Shown piece after piece: positions 34,342-43,279 of a stretch of 47,256 nt of DNA. The DNA lies in contig NZ_FODN01000010.1 of the NCBI RefSeq assembly GCF_900110375.1, positions 1-47,256 on the forward strand. The letters run 5' to 3'. Below the pieces are notes generated by a model that searched no databases, was not told the DNA's origin, and saw nothing but the letters and a program-made list of their open reading frames with translations. The translations under genes and the position numbers were made by a program. This DNA comes from Flavobacterium sinopsychrotolerans. GTDB taxonomy: Bacteria; Bacteroidota; Bacteroidia; Flavobacteriales; Flavobacteriaceae. The stretch's first letter is position 1. The number at the start of each line of letters is the position of its first letter.

Positions 34342-35196
34342 TTGAAAACAATTAAGTTTCATAAAACGGAGTGCGGAGTTGATTTTTTGTTAAATGTATT
34401 GTCAGAGAAAGATGTTGATTACACTTATAGAGATACATTCAATACAGACTATTTTGAAGTTTTATTTTTCAAAAAGGCGAAGGGTACACTGATTTTAAAC
34501 CAGCAAAAAATAGAATTAAATGACGGTTCCGTTATCTTTATTTCACCTCATCAAAATCGTAAATGGGAATTAGATACTAACGCTCTTGAGGTTACCACAT
34601 TGGTCTTTCAAGAAGCTTTTTTAAATGATTTTTTCGCAGATAAACTGTTTACTTACAGGTTACAGTATTTTTATCAGCTGGTTCATCCATTACAAATGAC
34701 TATCGATACGAATGAAATGCTTAAATACTGTGGCTTACTGACCGAAATAAAAACCGAGTTATTGAATAGTAAGTCTGATAGCGTTCATATTATTCGCTCA
34801 TTAGTATACTATCTGCTTCAAACGCTCAACCGCCGTTATTCGCAGCAACATACACTGGCCGTAACAAACACACCGCATAATTTTGCATTCGTTTTCAAAA
34901 ATTTGATGGAAATTAACATTAAGGATAAACAGCGTATTGCTGATTATGCCGAAATGATGGGTGTCAGCAGGATTTCGCTTAACAAAGCTGTCAAAGCTCA
35001 GTTTAACACTACAGCTACTCAACTGCTAAAGCAACGGTTACTTTTTGAAATTCAGAACTCTCTGCTTCACTCCAATAAAACAATTAACGAGATAGCCTAT
35101 GAACTTAATTTTCCGGAACCGAACCATCTCATGAGATTCTTCAAGACCCAAACCAATCAGACCACGACAGAATTTATTAACAGTATGAAGAAATAA
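34342..35196 (+). CDS. AraC family transcriptional regulator
   Basis: 284 residues from a TTG start (MKTIKFHKTECGVDFLLNVL); no ATG is placed well. The N-terminal cupin-like half (KKAKGTLILNQQKIELNDGS, IFISPHQNRKWEL) is the effector domain. The C-terminal 100 residues are the double helix-turn-helix: IADYAEMMGVSRISLNKAVK and NEIAYELNFPEPNHLMRFFK, ending FKTQTNQTTTEFINS. It most likely controls the divergent metallo-hydrolase gene. The effector is unknown. Confidence 0.88.
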   Translation: MKTIKFHKTECGVDFLLNVLSEKDVDYTYRDTFNTDYFEVLFFKKAKGTLILNQQKIELNDGSVIFISPHQNRKWELDTNALEVTTLVFQEAFLNDFFADKLFTYRLQYFYQLVHPLQMTIDTNEMLKYCGLLTEIKTELLNSKSDSVHIIRSLVYYLLQTLNRRYSQQHTLAVTNTPHNFAFVFKNLMEINIKDKQRIADYAEMMGVSRISLNKAVKAQFNTTATQLLKQRLLFEIQNSLLHSNKTINEIAYELNFPEPNHLMRFFKTQTNQTTTEFINSMKK

Positions 35197-35562
35197 CGAT
35201 CATCCTTTAGAAAATGAGTTCGTCGGTAAAATATCGTTGAATGTGCGGATTTTGATAACAATCCACTAGACTTATAGAATTCTCTTATCGTTTTTTGCAA
35301 TGGCAGACAAGTTGTTTACAACAATCATAAATAACTGTAATACAACTAAATAGAAACGTATTCGTGCCATAAAATGGCTTTATTATTATTTCACTACTAT
35401 TTAGTTTTTTATTACAAATCATCAAGCGAACTTTTTAATTGTTGTATCCTTTTGGTGGAGCAAAAGCTATTTACTTACAGCCAGATTTTCTATAAATAAC
35501 TCTCTCCACAACTCACTTCTTAAATTCAATGTCATACTTTATTTTTCTACTCATAAAATACC
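35197..35562. other. Gap between the AraC gene and an IS remnant
   Basis: No gene recognised. AGTTTTTTATTACAAAT at about 35402-35419 also occurs at about 44879-44895, a short match of uncertain meaning. Confidence 0.35.
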
Positions 35563-36075
35563 CTAAATAAGTGTCAAACTTATGGGGGCAATCATCTGTC
35601 TCAGCATCTTTTCATATTCTAACCTAAAATTGCTACAATACCTTCTCAGACGTGAAATCTTTAGGTGATCTTCCTCTAATTTATTTTCCAGAATATCGCC
35701 GTCTTTTTTGGCTAAAGCGGAGTTGTATTCTTCTAGTTTGGCATCGATGTAAGCAATGTGCCGCTCAATTTTATTGGGATTGAAATTGTTTTTTTTAGAG
35801 TTTTGCGCTTTAAGTTGGGTGCTGTCACCAGCCACCAAACTACCACCAATGAGTTCAAAATGCGTGGCTAGTTTAACTGTTGCCCGAAAAACGCGCGCAA
35901 TGGCTTTAGGGTTGTCTTTGCGGAAACTGGCAATGGTAGTGTGGTCCGGAACCAAACCTTTCGGGTCATTAAGCCAGATTTCGTTGTCTTGCGCAATGGC
36001 ATCATCAATCGACGAGGCAAATAGCGGGAGTTGGTTTCTGGTAGTTCCGTCGATGAGTTTTATGCTTAAATCTAC
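35563..36075 (-). pseudogene. IS1182 family transposase remnant with internal deletion
   Basis: One open frame joins two parts of an IS1182 transposase. The N-terminal part reads SIKLIDGTTRNQLPLFASSI. Directly after AQDNE come IWLNDPKGLVPDHTTIASFR and KDNPKAIARVFRATVKLATH. In whole transposases these parts are separated by about 80-100 residues. The frame continues with GGSLVAGDSTQLKAQNSKKN and a coiled region, then ends early (APISLTLI) before the DDE domain is complete. The GAC pair of the PDHTT and AGDST motifs survives. Confidence 0.75.
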
Positions 36076-36159
36076 GTAAAACCATGGAGTTACTTAAATT
36101 ATTTGAGAGAATTTCAATACAGTTTAACTAAGAGAAAGAAAAGAGGTTAATAAGAAGTT

Positions 36160-36300
36160 TGACGGTTTCGGGCTTGGCGTAGGTGGCGATTTTCACCACA
36201 AATGTTGATGCGGAGAACCAAACTTTGATTAAGCACAAATGTGTCTGTGAAACATTGAACCGTCACTTTTGCCAAACCCGTGTTAGCGGTTCGGGCTTAT
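36160..36300 (-). repeat. Cassette-end palindrome F (after the SnoaL-like gene)
   Basis: About 140 bp starting 28 bases beyond the SnoaL stop codon. Arms TTGGCGTAGGTGGCG and CGTCACTTTTGCCAA pair imperfectly with staggered unpaired bases. The outer edges are GACGGTTTCGGGCTT and GTTAGCGGTTCGGGCTT. The long middle holds CACAAATGTTGATGC and CACAAATGTGTC. The pattern of an imperfect stem with bulges right after a stop codon is what integron attC sites show. Confidence 0.6.
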
Positions 36301-36327
36301 TTTTCTTTAAGATTATTTTCCATTTTT

Positions 36328-36774
36328 CTACTCGTCAAAATTGTCAAAGTAAGTAAAATCCTTTGTTATTACTCCATTTTCAATTGTCAAAATGGTGCAA
36401 ATTGGCAACTCAAATTTTGAACTGTCAGGTGCTGTTCCACTTGAAACAAACTCTACAATTATATGCTTGTCGCCCGAAGGATAAATTTGAATAACTTGGT
36501 CGTGAAGGTCTGGGAAAACTTTGTTTAATTCCGAATACTTGTCAATAATCTGTTGTCTTGTCTGCTTTACTATTCCTTGTCCTAATGAAGGGTCTTTAAA
36601 GTCCGAAATTGCTGAATACATATTTGCCATTTTTGTCCATTCGTGATTGTTAAAATGTTCAAAATACTGTTTTACTACTTTTTCATTATCTGTTGTTGTC
36701 ATACTTTTATTATTTTGATTGTTACACGAAATTAATGTAAATGCTGCAAAAAATAATATTGTTAAAAGTTTCAT
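36328..36774 (-). CDS. SnoaL-like (NTF2-fold) lipoprotein
   Basis: 148 residues. The signal and lipobox are in MKLLTILFFAAFTLISCNNQ, with lipidated Cys near position 17. The mature part is a SnoaL/NTF2-like domain: VVKQYFEHFNNHEWTKMANM, SAISDFKDPS, then VFPDLHDQVIQIYPSGDKHI, the typical order of helices and strands. Such domains bind or convert small molecules; no catalytic claim is possible here. It lies within the cassette-like array, between palindromes F and E. Confidence 0.82.
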   Translation of the reverse strand: MKLLTILFFAAFTLISCNNQNNKSMTTTDNEKVVKQYFEHFNNHEWTKMANMYSAISDFKDPSLGQGIVKQTRQQIIDKYSELNKVFPDLHDQVIQIYPSGDKHIIVEFVSSGTAPDSSKFELPICTILTIENGVITKDFTYFDNFDE

Positions 36775-36835
36775 TTTTTTGTCGTTTATAATTGTTTTAT
36801 GTCTTGTTCTTTGTTTGTAGTTACTGTGTCGTCAT

Positions 36836-37000
36836 AGCCTGAACGCTAACCTTCGGATACGGCATCTCGTTTGGGACTAAATTAAGTCCTATTTTCGGAT
36901 TTCCCCGATCGTCCCATATACAAAACCAACTTTCCTCCCGATACTTCGGGAAAGCCAATTGCCCAAATCCGTTGTTGTAGCGGTTATCGGTTCGTGCTTC
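36836..37000 (-). repeat. Cassette-end palindrome E (after the giant kinase gene)
   Basis: It contains CGGATTT (36895) pairing with AAATCCG (36965) and an inner hairpin CCCGATACTTCGGG. The edges are GAACGCTAACCTTCGG on the left and GTTGTAGCGGTTATCGG on the right, followed by TTCGTGCTTC. The kinase stop codon is 88 bases further right, a longer gap than at the other elements. Confidence 0.55.
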
Positions 37001-37088
37001 TATTTATGTGATGCTGTGTCGTTGCAAACGTAAACAATTGTCTCAACTGTCGGATGCGTTGGCTTGCAAATGCATTTTTAGGTATTAC

Positions 37089-40000
37089 TTATTGTGCTAA
37101 ATTTGTTCCTAAATAATTATTTTTACTTTTTATTAATTCCATTATTTTACTGTATAATAAGCCCTCGTTAATAGGTTTGGAAATATAATCATCCATTCCA
37201 AAGTCTTTACATTTAGAAACATCTATAGTAGTTACATCTGCTGTTAATGCGATAATTGGAATGTGAGATTTCAATGTTTTACGTATGTATTCTGTTGCCT
37301 CAAAACCGTTCATTTCAGGCATCTGCATATCCATCAAAATAATATCGTAAGTATTGGTTTGCATTTTTTCTACTGCCAATTTTCCATTGCCTACGATTTC
37401 GTATTCAAATCCAAAATCATTTAAAATAATTTTGATTAGTAATTGATTTAATGCAACATCTTCGGCAACTAATACCCGCAGGGTTTTAATTTCTGAATTC
37501 AGGGTTGGTATTTGTATTTTTTCTTTTGATTTTATATTTGTTTTTCCAAAAGGCAGAATAAAACTAAATGTTGAACCTTCACCAAGCTTACTACTTAAGC
37601 TAATACTCCCTCCTTGTTCTTCTATTAACTGTTTGACAATAGCAAGCCCCAGCCCTGTTCCACCATAAGAATTAGATGTACTGAGTTCGGCCTGTTCAAA
37701 AAGATTAAAAATTGAATTTATTTTGTTAGCAGCAATACCAATTCCGGTGTCGGTAACGGTAAATTCAATGTTCACATTTTCTTCGTCTTCGTGCAGTAAT
37801 TTGACGCTTTGTATAATTTTTCCTTTATGTGTAAATTTGACGGCATTGCTTATAAGATTTAAAATAATCTGATTTAATCTTACCGAGTCGCCCAATAGTA
37901 TTGATGGTATTTTGCTGTCGTATTCTTTTATCAGTTTTAAATTCTTTTCTTTTATTTTCAGGTCAAAGGAATATAGTATTGCTTCTATTGATTTGCGAAT
38001 TTCAAATGGCTGTTTAACAAATGTCATTTTGCCGGCATCTACTTTTGCCAGATCAAGTATGTCGTTTATAAGTAGGTTTAAAGAGTGGCCACTTGTTATT
38101 ACAGCTTGTAAAAATTCTTTTTGTTCTGCATCTAATTTAGTTTTCAATAACACATTTGCAAATCCTAAAATAGAATTTAACGGAGTTCGAATTTCGTGGC
38201 TCATGTTAGATAAAAACTGTTGTTTGAACTTAACAGCATTTTCTGCAAATACCTTTGCTTCCCTCAATTTATCTTCTGTTTTTTTTCTATCAATAAGGTC
38301 TGACGCCCGCCTTGCCAGCACATCAAATAATTGTAGCTTTCTTTCAGAAGGTTGGTGCGGCTCTCGCCAATGCGTGGATATCATTCCTATTAAATCTCCA
38401 CTGCGGGAAATAAGGGGCGTTGATTGCATTGCCCTAATGCCTGATAACTGATAATAATTCAGGCCTCCTGTTTTTGCTGTCAGTTCCTCTTTTTCAAGAT
38501 CACTAACAATAGACCGTTCACCATTGCTCATTGCTACACTGCAAACGCTTTTTGAATCGGTGTTAATCCATTTCCAATGCGCTGCCGATTCCGGATGAAA
38601 TCCTTTGTATGCCAATAGTTCCAATTGTTTTTTTTCAGGATGATACAGTTGAATGCTTGCCATATCAGAATGCACCAGTGCGATAGCTGCATCTACAAGC
38701 TGTTCATACAACAGGTCAATATTTTCTTCATGTATTATTTGTGTGCTGAAGGTTTGTAGTATTTGTGAATCGGCTAAATCTAAGGCGAGTTGCTTCTCGC
38801 TTTCTGCTATTTTTTCTTCTGCTGCCTTTTGTTCTGTGATGTTCCGGAAAAGTACCGCTATCCTGTTACTACTCTCCAGACCGTGACGGAAAGCGGAATT
38901 TTGAAACCATTGGTTACCAAGTCCTTTAACGAAATGTTCTACCTGCACAGGTACTCCTGTTTTAACTACGCGTCCATACTGTTCGAGCCAGACCGCCTCT
39001 ACCTCAGGCACAAATTCGCTGATTCGTTTGCCTTTCATCTCTACGGTTGCGTGTTTCAAAAAAGCTGGATTTGTCTCTACATAGATCCAATCAATTGGCT
39101 CTCCTTTTTCATCAAATAACAATTCAATAATGCAAAAAGCGTCTTGTATGGAATTAAACAACGAACGGTATTTTTCTTCGGATTCTTGCAATTGCATTTT
39201 AGTAGTTTGCTCTGCTGTTACATCATGGAACATAACCACCGCACCGACTATTGTACCATCTTGACTACGGATTGGGCCTGCGTTGAAAGAGCATGGAATT
39301 TTCTGACCACTTAAGTGTACTATTTCCAGTACCTCCTCAATTACCACTTTTCCTTTCATTAAAGCTTTAGATCCGGGCCATTCCTCTGACTCTATAGGTT
39401 TGCCGTCAAGGTGAAAACCTGCATAGACCTGGCTATATTTTGAGGCTTCAGTCTCGTGTGCAGGACGACCCCATAATACATCGAACATGGTATTACTGAA
39501 CTGGATATCCCCTTGGGTGCCCGTGATGGCAATAGCTAAGGGAGCTTGTTCCAAAACCGCACGGAGCTGCTCTTCCGTTTTTCTTAATTCGTACTCTCCT
39601 TTAGCTCTTTCTACTGCTGCCCAGGTGCGTTCGGTCACTTCTTCTATCAGTGTGACCTCATTCAAAGTCCAGTGGCGCGGACTTGCTGAAACTACCACAA
39701 TCGACCATAGTGGGTTGGCCTCACCATGGCGCAATGTGGCAGCTACCAAGGCACACATTCCAAGGGCACCTAGGTTTTGTCTGTCAGTATCTGATAGGTC
39801 CTCTGCCTTCGTTATGTCGTCAATCACCAGCGTGCGGTCAAAGGCAACCCGCAAAGCATCTGGAAAATCGGACAGGCGTAGGCTGGCTGGCACTGGAGGC
39901 ACCCGTTCGTTTCCTACTTGATAGGGGAACACGCCACGGTCTTCAGCCAGTTGGTAAACTCCAATGTAACAGCGGTCGAGCTTTAGATGCCCAGAAAGCA

Positions 40001-42167
40001 TTTGCAGTGCACGGTTTGCTATAGCATCAACATTTGATTCTTCCCGTAACGTGTCAGAAAACCGAAGCAGGAAAGCTTGCCGCTCTTCACTATCTTCAAT
40101 TTTTTTCCGGGCAGTTACCTGCGCGGTAATATCTGTAGCCATGACGGTAACCCCTGTTACTTTTCGGGTATCATCAAAAATTGGCTGATAGACAAAGTCA
40201 AAATAAATGTCAACAGTGACGCCATTTTTTATAACTTCGGCTTTTTCTTCGCTGTTATAATAAGTTTCACCGGTTTCAAATACCCGCTGCAGCAATTTTG
40301 GAAAAGGCTGGTCTTTTATTTCAGGTACTACTTCCAGTAAAGGTTTTCCGATAATAGCTGCTGTTCTTCCCCAAGACTTAAATAAAGGTTCATTGGCGAA
40401 GGTTATTATCATTTCAGGATAACTTTCCAGAATCATAAATATATTTGGCGAATGCAGCAGTACATTTTTAAACCGCTTTTCACTTTCTTTTACATTTATA
40501 TTTAACTGGGTTTGTATCGTTACATCGGTTGCTATATTTAATATGGCGTATACTTTGCCTTCACCATCAAATAGAGGAGCATAATCAATATCATAAAACT
40601 CATGTCGAAGTAATCCATTTCTAATAACACTTACGGGATCAGCAAAGCTGTGGTAACTTTTACCCGTAATAAATATATCATCTAATATTTTTAAATAAGG
40701 TTGCCCAACTAGTTCTGGCATTATCGCAGTAAATTTCTTCCCTTCAATGTCATTACCTTTACCAATGAGATCTATATATTTCTGGTTGGCACTTTCCAAA
40801 ATTAAATCTCTTCCCATAAGCAGGCCTATACCAATTGGGGCAGCACCAATAAGCGATTTGTATTTTACTTCACTTTCCTCAATTTTTTTTCGAATTAATA
40901 CCTGTTCGGTAACTTCATGCGCAATAGTAATTACGCTAGAAATTGTTCCGTCTGCTTCAAAGGAAGGCTGACAAGTTAGATTAAAATAATGCTCTTCTAT
41001 AATACCATGGCGATTTAACAGGACAAGGATTTCATTAGCAGATATGGACTTGCCTGTTGCGTATACAGAATCCAACATTTGAGGAAAAGGCTGGTCTTTT
41101 AGTTCGGGTAATACTTCAAGAAGCGTTTTTTCTTCTACATCATTACCTTTCCCCCAAAAATCTTTCATAAGATCATTGGCATGGGTAATTACCATATCTT
41201 TTCCTTTCATTATTGAAAAAGCAAAAGGCGACTGCATTAAAATTCTGTTATATCGCTTCTCACTTTCTTCAATTATTATTCTTGCTTCAACCTGCTTTGT
41301 AATATCATATGCCATTACCATTACGCCATATATTTCTTTAGATTCATTTTTTAACGCTTCCAAAGAAAAATTAAAATAGCTCTGTTTGGGGATACCATTA
41401 TTGTCAGAGTCAATCATGGCGGCATATTCGCTAGCGGTAAATGTTTCTCCGGTTATATAAACATTATCAAATATCTCAAAAGAGCCTGTACCTTCCAATT
41501 CAGGAAATACTTCACGAAAACGTTTACCTAGAAAATCTTTTTCTGTACGATTATTCTGTTTTTGATACGCCTGGTTTGCCATGATAAACCTGTGTTGGGG
41601 TCCATCAAAAACAGCAATGGCGGCAGGTGCTTGCAATAAAATATTTTGAAGCTGTTCCTCGTTTGCTTTGATCTTTTTCTTTGCAATCACTTCGTTCGTT
41701 ACTTCAATTGCAATTATAGTGACCCCCAAAATAGTATCATCTGTTTCGCGATATGGTTGATAAACAAAATTAAAATACAAATCCTCCATTTTACCGTTGC
41801 GCTTCACTCGTGCAGGTGCTTCTTTCGCCACGTAAGGATTGCCTGTGCTATAAACATTATGAAGAAGGGCTGGAAATTCCTGATCTTTTATCTCGGGTAA
41901 AATTTCAATCAATGGCTTGCCTTCTATTTCATTTCCTTTCCCCCACATTTGTTTAATACTGTCGTTAGCAATAGCAACCACCATGTCTTTTCCTTTTAAT
42001 ACGGCAAAGGCAAATGGTGATTGCATGAGCATCTTGTTATACCGCTTTTCGCTATCTTCAATTATTTTTCTTAAATTTTGCTCTTCATTACCCTTCATTA
42101 ATAAAATTTCATTTTCTTTAACTTCTGTTTTTGCAGTAGCTTTCTTTTTAACTGAAGTTGCTTTCAT
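37089..42167 (-). CDS. Hybrid sensor histidine kinase with seven PAS and two GAF domains
   Basis: 1692 residues, no membrane segment, hence cytosolic. Domains in order: PAS1 (about 40-155), PAS2 (170-290), PAS3 (300-420), PAS4 (430-550), PAS5 (560-685), GAF1 (690-850), PAS6 (865-985), PAS7 (1000-1115), GAF2 (1130-1290), HisKA with FLSNMSHEIRTPLNS near 1320, HATPase (TGIGIAA, GGTGLGLAIVKQL), and a receiver domain from about 1560 with the phospho-Asp in DMQMPEMNG. PAS1 and PAS3 are close relatives (RYNKMLMQSPFAFAVLKGKD versus RYNRILMQSPFAFSIMKGKD). Kinase and receiver should form a phosphorelay, but no separate Hpt or output gene is nearby. The ligand is unknown. The GAF1 stretch has far higher GC than the rest. 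Confidence 0.93.
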   Translation of the reverse strand: MKATSVKKKATAKTEVKENEILLMKGNEEQNLRKIIEDSEKRYNKMLMQSPFAFAVLKGKDMVVAIANDSIKQMWGKGNEIEGKPLIEILPEIKDQEFPALLHNVYSTGNPYVAKEAPARVKRNGKMEDLYFNFVYQPYRETDDTILGVTIIAIEVTNEVIAKKKIKANEEQLQNILLQAPAAIAVFDGPQHRFIMANQAYQKQNNRTEKDFLGKRFREVFPELEGTGSFEIFDNVYITGETFTASEYAAMIDSDNNGIPKQSYFNFSLEALKNESKEIYGVMVMAYDITKQVEARIIIEESEKRYNRILMQSPFAFSIMKGKDMVITHANDLMKDFWGKGNDVEEKTLLEVLPELKDQPFPQMLDSVYATGKSISANEILVLLNRHGIIEEHYFNLTCQPSFEADGTISSVITIAHEVTEQVLIRKKIEESEVKYKSLIGAAPIGIGLLMGRDLILESANQKYIDLIGKGNDIEGKKFTAIMPELVGQPYLKILDDIFITGKSYHSFADPVSVIRNGLLRHEFYDIDYAPLFDGEGKVYAILNIATDVTIQTQLNINVKESEKRFKNVLLHSPNIFMILESYPEMIITFANEPLFKSWGRTAAIIGKPLLEVVPEIKDQPFPKLLQRVFETGETYYNSEEKAEVIKNGVTVDIYFDFVYQPIFDDTRKVTGVTVMATDITAQVTARKKIEDSEERQAFLLRFSDTLREESNVDAIANRALQMLSGHLKLDRCYIGVYQLAEDRGVFPYQVGNERVPPVPASLRLSDFPDALRVAFDRTLVIDDITKAEDLSDTDRQNLGALGMCALVAATLRHGEANPLWSIVVVSASPRHWTLNEVTLIEEVTERTWAAVERAKGEYELRKTEEQLRAVLEQAPLAIAITGTQGDIQFSNTMFDVLWGRPAHETEASKYSQVYAGFHLDGKPIESEEWPGSKALMKGKVVIEEVLEIVHLSGQKIPCSFNAGPIRSQDGTIVGAVVMFHDVTAEQTTKMQLQESEEKYRSLFNSIQDAFCIIELLFDEKGEPIDWIYVETNPAFLKHATVEMKGKRISEFVPEVEAVWLEQYGRVVKTGVPVQVEHFVKGLGNQWFQNSAFRHGLESSNRIAVLFRNITEQKAAEEKIAESEKQLALDLADSQILQTFSTQIIHEENIDLLYEQLVDAAIALVHSDMASIQLYHPEKKQLELLAYKGFHPESAAHWKWINTDSKSVCSVAMSNGERSIVSDLEKEELTAKTGGLNYYQLSGIRAMQSTPLISRSGDLIGMISTHWREPHQPSERKLQLFDVLARRASDLIDRKKTEDKLREAKVFAENAVKFKQQFLSNMSHEIRTPLNSILGFANVLLKTKLDAEQKEFLQAVITSGHSLNLLINDILDLAKVDAGKMTFVKQPFEIRKSIEAILYSFDLKIKEKNLKLIKEYDSKIPSILLGDSVRLNQIILNLISNAVKFTHKGKIIQSVKLLHEDEENVNIEFTVTDTGIGIAANKINSIFNLFEQAELSTSNSYGGTGLGLAIVKQLIEEQGGSISLSSKLGEGSTFSFILPFGKTNIKSKEKIQIPTLNSEIKTLRVLVAEDVALNQLLIKIILNDFGFEYEIVGNGKLAVEKMQTNTYDIILMDMQMPEMNGFEATEYIRKTLKSHIPIIALTADVTTIDVSKCKDFGMDDYISKPINEGLLYSKIMELIKSKNNYLGTNLAQ

Positions 42168-42342
42168 ATCAATGAAGTATTTTGAGATTATTTAAAATCA
42201 TTCTGTTTCTGTCTGTATGGTTGTGCATTGTCACAATAGAATTACAACCAACATCAGTTAGTCTATAAACCTCCAGACAAACTATATTTTTCTATTCATA
42301 TAGTAAATATACATGATTTAAACTATAGTTCTTTTTCTTTTT

Positions 42343-42423
42343 AACGACCTCGACTTCCGTTCAGCACAGCTTTCATTGCTCGTGCTGCGTACTCAACGAA
42401 AGCTTAGCTGTTAGCGGTAGCTG
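42343..42423 (-). repeat. Cassette-end palindrome D (after the B1 metallo-beta-lactamase gene)
   Basis: It begins two bases beyond the gene's stop codon. AGCTTTC and GAAAGCT pair around a GC-rich centre containing GCTCGTGCTGCGTAC. The right edge is TAGCTGTTAGCGGTAGCTG and the left edge is CGACCTCGACTTCCG. Confidence 0.6.
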
Positions 42424-42424
42424 T

Positions 42425-43162
42425 TTATTTTCGATTTTTCCTTTTTAGTTCATTTGCCATCTCAATTGAATGTTTCAACGAGTTTATATTATTCCAATTG
42501 TGATGTGACACAATTATATATTTTGGGTCAGGATATTTTTTCTGAACATTTTTAAGAGTTGTTTCATATTCAAAAGCATTTCCCTCTCCCAAATACCCTA
42601 AATTTTCGGCTTCCGCACCTTTTATCAAACAGCCTCCATAAAGAACTTTCTCTTTGTTAAACCACAAAACGATATTGTCTTCCGTATGCCCCTGTCCTGG
42701 ATAATAAGTTTCAAATGAATATTGTCCAATATTAAAAATGGTATCTTTTTCAATTAAATATTTAGCTCTTTTTTTGTTATTCTTTTTACTTAAATCATCT
42801 GTTAATTTAGTTGTGTATGTCTTAATTCCCTTTTGCTTGTAGTATTCAAGCCCATCAGTTCTGTCACTATGCCAATGAGTTGCTATGCAAATTGTTACAT
42901 CTTTATAGTGTTTCAATTTGATACTGTCAAGCAACGGTTGAAATTGTGTCGTATCCCACGGTGTGTCAAACAGGGCAACGCCATTCTCGGTAACAAGATA
43001 CATCCCATTAGCAGGTATTTTGCTTCCTTCGTAGGTATTGTATGTTGTATAGATATAAAAGTCGCCTGTTAAGTGTGAGATTTTAAGTTTAGGTTCATTC
43101 GTCTGTCCAAAAATATTTGTCAGCGAAAAAAAGAAAGCTATTATTAATACTATTTTCTTCAT
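42425..43162 (-). CDS. Subclass B1 metallo-beta-lactamase family protein
   Basis: 245 residues, with signal peptide MKKIVLIIAFFFSLTNIFGQ for the periplasm. All B1 zinc ligands are seen: H96, H98 and D100 in THWHSDRTDG, H159 in GQGHTEDN, C178 in YGGCLIKG (with K181, the substrate-binding Lys) and a final His in IVSHHNW (H220 or H221). Overall layout and length match the chromosomal enzymes of Flavobacteriaceae (BlaB/IND-like), which hydrolyse penicillins, cephalosporins and carbapenems. The last motif has Ser where most have Gly (usually GH). Activity here is an inference from these residues. It sits in the cassette-like array with a palindrome two bases after the stop. Confidence 0.85.
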   Translation of the reverse strand: MKKIVLIIAFFFSLTNIFGQTNEPKLKISHLTGDFYIYTTYNTYEGSKIPANGMYLVTENGVALFDTPWDTTQFQPLLDSIKLKHYKDVTICIATHWHSDRTDGLEYYKQKGIKTYTTKLTDDLSKKNNKKRAKYLIEKDTIFNIGQYSFETYYPGQGHTEDNIVLWFNKEKVLYGGCLIKGAEAENLGYLGEGNAFEYETTLKNVQKKYPDPKYIIVSHHNWNNINSLKHSIEMANELKRKNRK

Positions 43163-43208
43163 TCAGTCTTTGTAAATTAATTTCTATTGGTGTCGGTTTT
43201 ATAAAATT

Positions 43209-43275
43209 ACCGCTAAAAGTTAGGGTTTCGTTGCGGCTGCAAGCCGAACAATGAAACCCTAACTGTTGTAGGCAG
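43209..43275 (-). repeat. Cassette-end palindrome C (after the serine hydrolase gene)
   Basis: GTTAGGGTTTC (43219-43229) and GAAACCCTAAC (43253-43263) are exact reverse complements. Inside are CGGCT and AGCCG. The right edge TGTTGTAGGCAG ends four bases before the stop codon of the serine hydrolase. The left edge is TTACCGCTAAAA. Confidence 0.75.
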
Positions 43276-43279
43276 TTTT

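Noticed and set aside
34315..35196. AraC gene as a frameshifted gene because it lacks an ATG start
   Set aside because: A TTG start at 34342 gives a full-length protein, and a -7 box sits right in front of it.
36082..36159. Frame reading YLNYLREFQYSLTKRKKRG as a second transposase tail
   Set aside because: Only about 20 codons before a stop. It might be the end of another IS, but this is too short to assign.
37912..42195. Many plus-strand frames opposite the kinase gene (up to about 180 codons)
   Set aside because: They are antisense shadows of a clear 1692-residue coding region and show no family features.
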